NCBI GenBank assembly: GCA_000469685.2
Contig: LS997565.1
Location: 5,110,005-5,174,004 of the forward strand
DNA from: Haemonchus contortus
Lineage: Eukaryota > Nematoda > Chromadorea > Rhabditida > Trichostrongylidae
Direction of reading: 5' to 3'
Length of the DNA stretch: 64,000 bases
Position 1 is the first letter of the stretch, and every line of letters starts with the position of its first letter. The notes below the pieces were generated by a model, which worked only from the letters and a program-made list of their open reading frames with translations, did no database searches and was not told the DNA's origin. Below are positions 25,940-35,959 of the stretch, one piece after another. The position numbers and the translations under genes are program-made.

Positions 25940-27093
25940 ATGGGTGTCATGGAGTTGCTGGGTGTCGACAAGTTAATAAAGTTTGGAAGGATTATCAAGC
26001 AAATTGGAGGTGTGCGTGCTGCTTTGAAGAAGCGATATCTGTAAGCTTTCCTCACACTTTATAAATTTTTCTAGTCAACATAAGACAACATAGTAAGAAT
26101 AACGTATAATGTAGCTTAAGACCTTTCTTTTTGGTTTTTTCGTATCCACCTGTATCAACCGTGATCTCTACTGGGTCAGTTTACTCTTTATTACAGTATG
26201 GATGTCACGCGTGCTGGTACACTAGTAGGGGAAGACAAGTTCGGCAACAAATACTACGAAGACAATTCGTATTTCGTGCCCCGTAATAGATGGGTCGAGT
26301 TCCCAGAAAAGGTAATCATTGAATCCCGTTTTTGGTGCGGTTTTTTAAGTGTGAAGGCAAGCTTTTATGTTAAAGGTATGGCTCGATTATGATGCATCAC
26401 AAGTTCCTCCTGAGTGGTAAGCTAATTGATTTCGTTACTTTTTTTTCTTTAAGTAACATCCACTTTTACTCTCTGTTGATATCGTAATGGTGAGATTGAG
26501 GGGAGGATTTAAGCTCGTTGGAACAGCCTGGGAATGGGTTATTCATCAGGATTGTCGTGAATTACCAATATCTTACATCAAATTATTTTGGGAGCAGGTT
26601 TTCCTAGGCTCTTGTTTTTGAAAACTGCTTATTTTACTTAGGTTTTTTTGATAAGTTGACCCTTAAGAATCGCAGTAACTCAATAACCTACACGGGCTCC
26701 TCATCAAAGTCGACCATAAAACTAAAAGCTCTAATACAATCGATTCCATCATTTCGGTATAAATTGCTCTATTGACAATTTAGGCATCGCTGGCTCCATC
26801 ACATAACCGATGACACGCCTACTCAAAAACCCCCTCAAAATGAAAAGTGGGTAATGCAGCACGAAGAGAACCTGTCTATTTTTGAGTGAGTTTGACAGCC
26901 TAAAGTTTCAGTTCAGTGCTGCCTATTTTAATAATATTATCTAAATCTGCTAGGATGATGGTTCTTTACTTTTCTTCTTTCCGAACCTCTTCTATTGGTA
27001 CTCTTTTTTTTCAGAGACAAGAAATATATTCCCTACTCAACAACTCGTACGAAGATCCAAGCCTGGCAACCGGGACAGAAGAAACAGCAATAG
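25940..27093 (+). CDS. NDUFA12: NADH dehydrogenase 1 alpha subcomplex subunit 12 (complex I accessory subunit)
   Basis: NDUFA12 (B17.2) is an accessory subunit of mitochondrial complex I, on the matrix side near the flavin arm, needed for late assembly. The exons are 25940-26040, 26197-26311, 26376-26416, 26784-26885 and 27015-27093. The phases fit and give 145 aa, the same length as the human protein. Family motifs are clear: an N-terminal stretch containing GGVRAALKKRYL (about 23-34), GEDKFGNKYYED (about 43-54), PRNRWVEFPEK (about 62-72), the W-H-R-W-L-H-H core (about 86-92) and a basic C-terminal tail rich in Gln and Lys. As is usual for this subunit, no cleavable transit peptide is obvious. 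From memory, the C. elegans orthologues of this gene and ubxn-2 are also neighbours (Y94H6A.8 and Y94H6A.9), which supports an operon. Confidence 0.95.
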
Positions 27094-27252
27094 ACGAAAT
27101 TATATAGATGATTTGTGTAGTTAGTCTAAAGAACCAGTGCATTCGAATGAATTGATCAAATTCTCTTGTCTAGAAGCATGACACACTCAGTTTCCCACTT
27201 GATGTTCAGTCGTCTACGTGACTCAGCCGAAGCTTCGACGAAAAAGTGACGA

Positions 27253-27344
27253 GTAATTGATAAAGGTGCTATCTCAACAAACTTTGCGACGCTATTTAAA
27301 TTTGCTAGTGGCGCGATAAGGCGCAGTCTGCATCTGAGACCATT
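27253..27344 (+). promoter_or_regulatory. proximal promoter of clec 1 with GATA boxes
   Basis: Within 92 bp before the ATG lie TGATAA (27258), AGGTGCTATCT (27264), GCTATTTAAATTTG (27291) and GATAAG (27315). The last three recur in the same order, with 27-bp and 24/25-bp spacing, before the paralogue at 35960. GATA-type boxes are typical of intestinal nematode genes (ELT-2 class factors); gut expression is inference. Confidence 0.55.
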
Positions 27345-30300
27345 ATGTTGGCCCTACTGCTTTTGTCGGTCCCCCTAGTACTTGCAGTCTGCCCCAATGG
27401 TACGGTGTATCATCCCGAATTCGGAAGGTAAGTGTAGTGTTACACGCATCATCTACCTACTAGCTTTTTTCATGAAAATTTCTTTCCCAATTGCTCGGGC
27501 ATAGGTAGCAGGTGATCAGTCGTGGCATCATCATATGGGCCTCCTGTGTACAGGTCTATAACAGCAGAGCCGTAGATCTACTTGCGGTCACTGAATTTAT
27601 GGTGTACTCGTTCTGTTCAGAGGATTCAGGGCTACGTCCGTCTTTGAGACCCTTAGAAACCTGGGAATACGGGAACACTAAAACCTGGGAATACGGGAAC
27701 ACTATATTGAACATTTCAGTCTGTATGGGTGAGGTAAACACCCGAATGCCACTGTAATTGCGGGAATTCCCAAAGAAATAGGGACAGTCACTTCTACATG
27801 CCTTTTTTTTTGGAAGTACTTGGCAGTATTAACTCAAAAATCTTGCTCAAGTAATATCTGAATGACAATCTTCTGTCATAGCTCCTATTACAGATGTTAC
27901 AAATTCTCCAGCACCAGGCAGTCATTTGAACTGGCTGAAAGCGACTGCTTAAGTCTCGGAGGACATCTTGTTTCAGTTCAGAACGGCTATGAAAACTCAA
28001 TGCTTATAGGTGAGATGGGTTTTCGCTGCCTTTTTTGCTACAATCTAGTGAAGAATCTTGTCTACCACAAGAGTTATATGCTAAAACTTGTACCATAATC
28101 TTGAAGAGTAAGTAAGTAGATTGCTTCAGAATCTTATCGGAGGGGGTAGTACTCGAAAAAAGACTAAATAGACTCGTAAGAATGATGGTTTAGCACCTCT
28201 TATGGTTAAGAGTTTCAATGTATTAGTTGCACTCATACATCCTAACACCTTGAACTTTTCTCACCCACGACCTCACCAACCCTTAACTTTTCGAAACCCT
28301 TTCGTGGAAATTGGATTGGGAAAAAGTTTTGAGGAAGAGGGCCGTATATTAGAGGAAAGGTCGAGGGGTTGGGCAGATAAAACCATTGTCTCCGATATCG
28401 TTCATTATTCTACTTAGCAAATATCTCCTATGAAATAACTACTCGGTGATAGGTCCAAACTCTGAGTTAGAACAAAATCCAGATTGGAAGGAAACAAACC
28501 ATGAAATATATGATTCTCTTCCAGAAGCAATGCGCTTTTTATATCCGTTCTTCATTGGTTTGAGTGATCTTGGAGGAAACTGGACATGGATTGATAATAC
28601 TCCTGTCACCTATACAAACTGGGCCAAAGGTTCGTTCACATTTATCCATAGTGGGAAACCAGAACGCCTAGAAGATGAAATTTCCGGTCAAACTGCTCAT
28701 ACAAAGATGGGTAATCGTTGAAGTGGCAATAGTGGCATTTCCACGGTGGGAAATAGAAGTGGTGGTCGACAAGGTAAGGATAGAACGCTCCCTTGCTGAA
28801 AACGAGCTTCTACATCAGTCAAGCTCTATTGGAGGGGTTGGACTTTGTCATAATTTACTTCTCCCTGAATCCTGTATTATCAAGTGGGAAGGTTCTGAAC
28901 CGAAAGTTCGTCCTCGCCTTGTAGATCCCACCTCGGATGCGGAATCTCAGTAATTTTTCACTTTACGTTGTTTCAAATCACATCACCTCCACATCTAGGT
29001 CAACCGAATGGCATCAACCAGTGCGTCATTTCGGCTTTGGATAATGGTTTTTGGTCGGCGAATTCATGCTTCGAAAGGCTACCATACGTATGTGCCATTT
29101 CGGCTAATCCAACACCACCGACTTCCTGTCCACCTCCACCTGTCTGCCCATCACAACCTGGTATGGGCATTCTTACTGTATTCGTACAGATATCATTTAT
29201 GGAAGTTATGGTACTTCACTTTTCATTCAGCCTGTACGCAATGCCCATCTCAACACCCTTCATGCCCTGCACCATCAGGTTTGAATTATCTATTTCATCT
29301 TCTAATGGCACCACACTTGCACCCCTCCTCCGCCGTACACTCATCATAACTTCGTCTGACAGAGTAGCCAACGTATAGCCCAAGAAAGTCTGGGATGACA
29401 GGATCACTACATTTCCCAAAAGGCAGTCGAAAATTAGTTGAATAAGTGGGAATTTCAGTTGTCTGCAAATTTTTGTTGGCTGGGAACACCGCTTGAATAG
29501 GAAATGCTGTAATTGTCATATCTACTAAGGTCTCTAGATGTACGGTGCTACCGCATAACCTGCCTGAAGAGCCCTAACACACTAGCTGCAAATGAGAACC
29601 TTGTTGCACTCCGAATCATTACTGTTAGACTGGTTGTTGTCTGAGGGACGTTAATCAATCCTGTCTGAGGGATTAATTAACGTCCCTCAGACAGGATCGA
29701 TTAACGTCGATTAACGTCCCCGCACTCGACTTCCATTCAGAATCGTAGTGGCGTAAGAGTGCCTATGTGGCCTATACAATGACTTGCAGTGGCCAGCTGA
29801 TGTACAAGTCAGTGCTTTTATCCTCCCAGACGAGTCTGGTACCAATTCACCGACCCCCTGAGGGACCTGAGGGATGGAGGGCTTAGTTGGCTCAGGCGGG
29901 CATCGATCCGGGATTCGAACCCCTGACTGTGCGTGTGATAAAGTGCGCCACTTGCCACTACACCACCTTCGGCTTGTTGTTATCATATGATTTAATAATC
30001 ATGCTTTAGTTGTCGACCGTTGCCCGTCGGAATGGACTTATTTTACTGAAACGAATTCCTGTTATAAGGTAATGTAGATCATTTTTCGTGTTTGTTGAGC
30101 GATGTCAAACTATCGAGAATTTTGTTTGTTCAATACATTTTTACACAATTATTAGGATAAAAAAGGATAAAGTTTATAGCGTTAATCAATCCCGTCCGAG
30201 GGATGTGCCCCCGCACTCGACTTCCATTCAGAATCGTAGTGGCGTAATGAGTGCCTATGTGGCCTATATAATGACTGGCCAGCCGATGTACAAGTCAGTG

Positions 30301-32280
30301 CTTTTATCCTCCCAGACGAGTCTGGTACCAATTCTCCAACCCCGGAGGGATAGAAGGTTCGGTTGGCATAGGCGGGCATCGATCCGGGATTTGAACCCCT
30401 GACAGTGCGTGTGAGATAGTGCGCCACTTGCCACTACACCACCTCCGCCCTACACAATTATTAATCATTATATTGTTACAGTTAACATTATCTTACCATT
30501 ACTTTTTACTTGCTAAGCATCTTGGCTTCTGAGGCAAAGTTGGGCAGAAGCACGCTGTGCCGCTAGCGCCATTATTGTATCAGCATCAACCTCCATCTTC
30601 GTTTTTCGAAGAATTTCCATAGAAGCAGAAGTGAACTCCCCAGCCGCTCTTGTAGGTTCTTCCCAATTGCGGTTCAGTGATGAAGGCAGAGGAACCGGAG
30701 AAACGAAAGAGTGACAACAATTTCGAGCACTGGTAGTGAGCTCTATACGGCTGTCTATGCGATAGCTTATATGAACTCTATACGGCTCACGGTAGATAGG
30801 TGGTGATGACAAGGGTGCATATGCTCGTAGCAACTGCAAAGGGAGTCTTATTCAAAACCGAAAGGATCCTTAGTTCTGACTGTTCCAGACATTTCTTGCT
30901 GCAAGTTTTGACGATGCTGAGCACACTTGCGTGGTAAGGGGCTCGCATCTCGCCTCGATTCACAGCTCCTCAGAAAATCGCTTTGTAGCAGGTGAGTGAA
31001 ATGATTTTCCCGTGTTAGATAGCATTGTGACCATTCAAACCTCTTCTAAAATATGGCAACTGCTTGAATTGCCCTGACCAAGAGACCATTGAGCAAGCAT
31101 TCTAGTCAAGAAAAGGGGTTGGTTTTGCCGAGTGGCGGCGTTACCGCTCGTACGATACTGGGATCGGAACTTCATTCCCTCCAAGACCCTTCAATGGAAC
31201 ATCGTTTATATGTGATGATGGAAGCACTGACTTCTACACCTAAAAGTCACTCTATGAGCCCAGTATGCAATCAACGGGGGCCTGAAAGGAGCTCGACTGC
31301 TTGAGCACATCTCGCAACTGTACTGATCAGCACCGTACACCCTGACACCAGCTTTCCTCTTCAATTAATCTGTGATTCCTTCCTTTCAGGCTTGACGAGA
31401 ACTGGTGAAGCGTATGGGAATCCGAGCGCTTTGACGTGGATCGGTCTGCGACAAGTTGGTTTTCTCTCAAGCACGCCATGGACATGGACGGACGGAACGA
31501 ACGTCGACTACACCAACTGGGCGTTGGGTGAACCAGATAATGCTGATGGCAACGAACACTGTGTTCAGGTTAGTAAGCAAAGATTCTAACCATATCGCAG
31601 ACTTTCTTCTTATTTGCGGCTTCGATTGGAGCCATTGTATCAAGCAATACATGCTCACCATTTTTCGAGAAAATCAAATCGGAGACTGTAGCCTCCGAGC
31701 TTTGCTCATAAGTCGGAGTTCTGATTGGTTTCCGTCTCACGAGCGAAGCTCGGAAACTATTGTCTGGGTCTACTTTACAATTTGTATCGAATGTAAGAAA
31801 GGGGCAGTGGACGCTGTGATCAGATCGGCGACTGAATCAAGTCTCACCAAGCAAAAAGCCAGCGCCATCAATTATTAGAATTTTAGTGGGTTTTCGAGGG
31901 TTAACCTTCTCTACACGCCATTCCGGTGCCCATAACAATTCCGATATCCCTTCGATTCTGCATAGAACCGACATTATGTATTCATACAATCCTTCTGCTT
32001 CCAACTTCGACCGTCCTTCAAAAGTTCACGACGTCGTTCGAAACACTTCGAGAATAGGCATCAGGTCCTGTACTAGAACTACCCTCTCACTGACGGACCA
32101 AGAAGTTCGCATTTGAAACTCAACATATTGATTTTCCCACGAAAATTATAATATTTGTAGATCTACAGTGACCACAACGGAGCTGATCCCACGAAGGACA
32201 CCCAGTTCCAGCAATGGAACGATTATTACTGCAGTGAGACAATGAGAGCTTTCGTTTGCAAGAAACCGGCCTCATATTAG
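27345..32280 (+). CDS. secreted double C-type lectin-domain protein, clec 1
   Basis: This is probably an extracellular sugar- or ligand-binding protein. Exons are 27345-27427, 27894-28009, 28525-28629, 28999-29160, 29231-29278, 30010-30068, 30889-30991, 31390-31568, 32161-32280; phases fit and give 324 aa. Residues 1-14 are a signal peptide (MLALLLLSVPLVLA). CTLD1 spans about 16-140 with GGHLVSV, the W-T-W core and a closing Cys; it has QPN in the ligand loop and lacks WND, so classical calcium-dependent sugar binding is doubtful. A Cys/Pro linker follows (about 142-171), including one 48-nt linker exon. CTLD2 (about 175-322) has GSHLASIHS, WIGL, the calcium-site motif EPD followed by WND, and conserved cysteines. 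Two antisense SINEs flank exon 6. The paralogue at 35960 is tandem. An ATTAAA lies about 50 nt past the stop. Confidence 0.9.
29637..29979 (-). mobile_element. SINE copy 5 (rearranged 3' end), intron 5 of clec 1
   Basis: Read on the reverse strand it has the head ggtggtgtagtggcaagtgg, perfect B box ggttcgaatcc and a body ~90% like copy 6. Its 3' end is unusual: cctgtctgaggga and tccctcagacagg occur in opposite orientation (29640-29695), forming a palindrome not seen in other copies. Confidence 0.9.
30165..30452 (-). mobile_element. SINE copy 6, intron 6 of clec 1
   Basis: A well-preserved copy in the same orientation as copy 5. The B box is ggttcaaatcc. The 3' tail shows a short tandem repeat of TTTATCC-like units (reverse strand of ggataaaaaaggataaag). 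Confidence 0.92.
30513..30839 (-). other. antisense open frame inside clec 1 intron 6, unassigned
   Basis: This is a 108-codon reverse-strand open frame. The C-terminal half reads plausibly (GEFTSASMEILRKTKMEVDA), but no domain, start context or splice partner is recognised. It may be a fragment of inserted coding sequence or chance. Confidence 0.15.
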
Positions 32281-32491
32281 ATCTATTCTAGTTCATTTAT
32301 CTAATGTGAAGATGTTCTTGAATGATTTTTTATTAAAGCTGAATATTGTGTTACGGTAAATAGTGTGTCGGGGGAAAACACATTTTCTATGAGGTAAAGA
32401 CCGTCCCGAAACAATGAACACTCACTCTCGACTTCGACGAGAAGGTACAATCTTGCAGCGTGTCTTGGGTGTAGCCACCTAGAAGCTCTCA

Positions 32492-32704
32492 CTGGCTACT
32501 TTCAGAGTTCGACGACCGTCCGTCCGTCCGTCCGTCCGTCCGTCCGTCCAGCGCGTGCTGCGACGGCGGTCGCTAGAGTAGTGTTGACAACACTGGATCA
32601 CGTGCCAGCGCTGTCAACACTACTCTAGCGACCGCCGTCGCAGCACGCGCTGAACGGACGGACGGACGGACGGACGGACGTCGAACTCTGAAAGTAGCCA
32701 CTGG
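32492..32704. mobile_element. foldback hairpin element with (CCGT)n arms
   Basis: A near-perfect inverted repeat of about 95-bp arms around a ~22-bp centre (acactggatcacgtgccagc). From outside in each arm has tggctactttcagagttcga, a CCGT tetranucleotide array, gcgcgtgctgcgacggcggt and cgctagagtagtgttgaca. The left arm has 8.5 CCGT units, the right about 6.75. It starts 212 bp past the clec 1 stop. There is no coding capacity. Confidence 0.9.
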
Positions 32705-32709
32705 TTCCA

Positions 32710-33340
32710 GGTCTCGGTCACACAACGGTGCTAACCTGATGGTCCTTCATGTAATGAATTATAGCACGGGTTCATTCGGGTATCAATTAGTCATTTCCTC
32801 CTTCTCAGCAACACGAAAGAAAATTTTTGGGAGTAGGTAAATAGCTGAGACGTCTACGATTCCAACACGAGTCCTGCCATAGAGGTCCCCAGAATAGACC
32901 TCAGAAGAGAGACCCGTCAAAGCAAGCCATATCGGACCCCCAGTCCATGATGTCTCTTTTGCTAATCTGGGACTTCCGAAAAATGTATTACGTGCTGCTT
33001 CCGCAAAGACAAACAGTTACCGATATCTACGCCATTAGCCCCCAGCATCGCTGGTGCTGTTCGCGAAAAAGGGTTGAGACGAGTTTTCCTCACCTACTCC
33101 ACGATGAATAGACCTCAAATAGCTTATGAGACTTGTGAAAACGCGGAGAAACTGTGCTGACAATCATAAAGATGCCCATAATGGTATGAATTGAATGTAG
33201 ACGCTCCCAAAAGCATTTTGCATATGATAGAAATCTTGTAACTAATCATCTTTTCTCATCCCATTCAACAAAGTTACGGCTCAGCCAGTTACAGTTACAA
33301 GATTATATTACATTGCGAGCTTAAGGCATAACAGTTATGC
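32710..33340. other. intergenic between the lectin genes, nothing seen
   Basis: No gene or repeat was identified here. Confidence 0.4.
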
Positions 33341-33344
33341 GAGT

Positions 33345-33845
33345 TTGAAGCCAGAGTGCACTATAAATATTTGGGAAATCTAGTTCAGGATAAATGTGGC
33401 ATTGATAGGCAAGATTACTGCAAAAGTGGCGAAGAAAACACGAAAATCGGCATATTTAGAAAAATATAAGGCTTTCAACAAGTAGAAAGTTAGGGTTGGA
33501 CGAGTATGCGACGACAGAATTTGCATTGAAGGGAATTTGCATTTGAACGAACTGTCTAAAAGTAGGTGTCATTGCATAGAATTGGCTACAGTAGCTGCCT
33601 GCGTGCAAAGTGAACGTCCCGGCGCGAATGGTGCAATCTCTGCAGCCTATACAACTCCTTGAAAACCATCAGCCTCAGGTGTGAACATAAGCTAAGCCAG
33701 TTTTGGCGCTCCTGAACACCCGATTGAGACTGATTTTCGGCCGTACAACGTCCCTTGTATTATCCTCGGGATAACAGGTCTATTCTATGGAGAAATTTTA
33801 GGAGCTGTTCTTACCTTGAAAACTTGAACTGTGCCTTTGAAGGAA
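33345..33845. mobile_element. MITE, AAGGCACAG-ended family, copy 2
   Basis: The left end gtttgaagccagagtgcac and right end aacttgaactgtgcctttga are inverted versions of each other. The interior is colinear with the copy at 55612-56105: both contain cgacgacagaatt/cgacagaattcgcat, tgcaatctctgcag/tgcaacctctacag and gtacaaagtg-type segments. No open frame of interest. Confidence 0.6.
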
Positions 33846-34076
33846 TTGTCACTTTCGTAGCTGCTTCAGAGCAAGTGTTCCACAGCAAGCAAGTATGCAA
33901 GTGGGAAGATGAACACAGTTTTTCAGGCTCAAATGACCGTGAACAGACAAGGGAGTTTATACGTGATGTACAGCTTGTGTAAACTAAGTATTACAGGGTC
34001 TAAGTGTCCACTATGCACGTTTTATCACCTGGAGTGTATGGCATGTTTAAATAGAGTCTTTGAAAAGAATAAAGTC

Positions 34077-34332
34077 CTTAATCAATCCCATGTGACACCT
34101 ATGAGGGATGCGCCCACGCTAAGCGGCGCATTGAACGTGTATGTGGCCAATACAATGACTTGTGGAAGTCAGCCATTGTACAGGTCAGTGCTTTTATCCT
34201 CCCAGTTGAGTCTGGTACCGACTAATCGAACGCGAAGGGATAGAAAGCTTTTTTTTGGTCTAGGCGGATATCGATCCAGGATTCGAACCCGTGAGGTAGC
34301 TCGCCATTTGCCTTTACACCACCTCCGTTTTA
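34077..34332 (-). mobile_element. SINE copy 7
   Basis: On the reverse strand: head ggaggtggtgtaaaggcaaa (altered A box), B box ggttcgaatcc, body gtaccagactcaactgggag, and an altered 3' end. Intergenic. Confidence 0.85.
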
Positions 34333-34707
34333 GGAATATAGCTTTATATGTATCTTTATCATGATCATACAGAATATAGTGGAACAATAGACCTTTCTAT
34401 GCTACGGAATGTTCCTTTACAGTGCAGAAAAGCAGGAATGTCGCCAGTGACATAAGAAGGCGATTTAACAACGATTCCGACAGTGCACAAGGATTATGAA
34501 ATGTTATACGGAGTCACGAAATCCTGTGGGTACCTAATTCTCTAACACTAGGAATCGGAAAGTAAAGGAGGAGGGGTGACCGGGTCTGCGAGCACCGTTG
34601 GTCACATAGGGGCTCCAGAAGGCTCAAAGGAAAGGTGTACCGAGCTGTGGCTAGGCCCACATGCACTAATGCAGGGAATGCTGACCCGAAATTGAGACTC
34701 ATGTAAA

Positions 34708-34762
34708 GCAGCCTCACGTCTCTGAATCGAGGATGCAGCCTCACGTCTCTGAATCGAGGATG
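34708..34762. repeat. 27-bp tandem duplication
   Basis: The unit gcagcctcacgtctctgaat, continuing cgaggat, occurs twice with no change, so the duplication is recent. Confidence 0.9.
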
Positions 34763-35270
34763 CTCAGATGGGCCTGCGGTTGGATGAGACCTGAACCTGA
34801 TCACAAATGAAGGCGTCAGGGCGTCAAGCAAACGCCCCTGTTCAACTAGAAGTGAGAGAGCATTGCCTGCGATGCGGCATTTACTGAGAAGGCCAAAGAC
34901 TCGTCAGGTGAAGAAAGTAATGGTGCTCCGAGGGAGCGACCACGGGAAGCCACAAAGAGGAGTTGGCGGAACTCGATCAAGAAGGACCATGAAACTGAAC
35001 TTGACGAAAGTGGGAACGGCTGACAAGAACAGCGGATTCTGTGACGACGAGAAGTAACGCTATGATGTCTACTACTATTATTTCGCCTGTTCAAACATTG
35101 CTCGACAGTAAGAACCCTCCCTTCCATGAATAAGATGCTTCTGTGCTAACTGTCACCTAATCACTGAAGATGCTTCTAATAGCGCCCGCTCCTTTTCGAG
35201 CCATTGGTAGGGAACTGACCTTTTACTCGCTTGTCTGTCCTCCTTCTCAGACGATCTTTCACAATCCTGC

Positions 35271-35507
35271 TCACCGACCTCTTAGAAGTCGACATCTACT
35301 TTGCCCTATTTTTGCACCGACTATGCCTGATCCAGATGGAGACGATCCCACAGCTTGATGGTTACAGAAGTATTCTTCCCCATCAAAGTTGGTCAGAAAG
35401 GTTTCCACTTTTGTGTTTTTCCTGATAGCTTTCGATACTACACTTCTTGGCACATTCAAACACCGAGAAGTGGCCATCGTCCTGAATGCGAAGGGTAAAA
35501 TCGGCAA
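35271..35507 (-). pseudogene. possible Tc1-type transposase remnant
   Basis: A 78-codon reverse-strand frame contains LNVPRSVVSKAIRKN, which resembles the second recognition helix of Tc1-like transposases. The catalytic region and terminal repeats were not seen. The match is short and may be coincidental. Confidence 0.28.
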
Positions 35508-35879
35508 TGGAACCTTCCGTTTTTTTTAAATTTTCGCCTTTCCCGAACTTGAACGAACACATCTCGACTATCGAGCTTGAGTATGTGGGATTATCTGGGT
35601 AAGTTTGATGAATGAATTGAATTTATTGATAAAAAACGCTCTCGTGCATTGTCATTTACTGAGCCCTCTTGCCCAATTGAGATGCTAGAACGTCCCCCAC
35701 CCCCCACGCAATAGGTCCCAACAACAATGTTTTCGCAATCTGAGGGCCTGGATACCGTTCGCTAACTGCGCTTAACAGCCAAAAACCCTTGAATGAAGGG
35801 TCCATTACTTCTTATGAATGACCTACGATTCCAGTGACTCAGATGCTGCTTCGGGGAAAAAAATGACGTTCATTTGATG

Positions 35880-35959
35880 AAGGTGCTATCTAGAATTACT
35901 ACTTGGCGCTACATAAACTTGATAGTAAGAAAGATAAGGGTAGTCTGAAAAGCGCGGCC
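35880..35959 (+). promoter_or_regulatory. proximal promoter of clec 2, conserved with clec 1
   Basis: AGGTGCTATCT (35881), GCTACATAAACTTG (35908) and GATAAG (35933) lie in the same order and spacing as before clec 1. The conservation against otherwise unalignable flanks suggests shared regulation. Confidence 0.55.

Noticed and set aside
27882..27893. Earlier acceptor for clec 1 exon 2 (ctgtcatag)
   Set aside because: It keeps the frame but inserts four residues; the acceptor at 27893 gives the same exon length (116 nt) and R-C-Y-K junction as clec 2.
29711..29986. Reverse-strand open frame of 91 codons, and similar frames at 30182-30427, 36256-36471 and 53488-53736
   Set aside because: All lie inside SINE copies and repeat the same peptide text; they are translations of the repeat.
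32516..32680. CRISPR-like array at the CCGT repeats
   Set aside because: The repeats are 4-bp microsatellite units inside an inverted repeat, with no spacers, in a eukaryotic genome.
34872..35033. Charged open segment (SSGEESNGAPRERPREATKR) on the + strand
   Set aside because: No start, acceptor or partner exon was found and the other strand is open too; not enough to call an exon.
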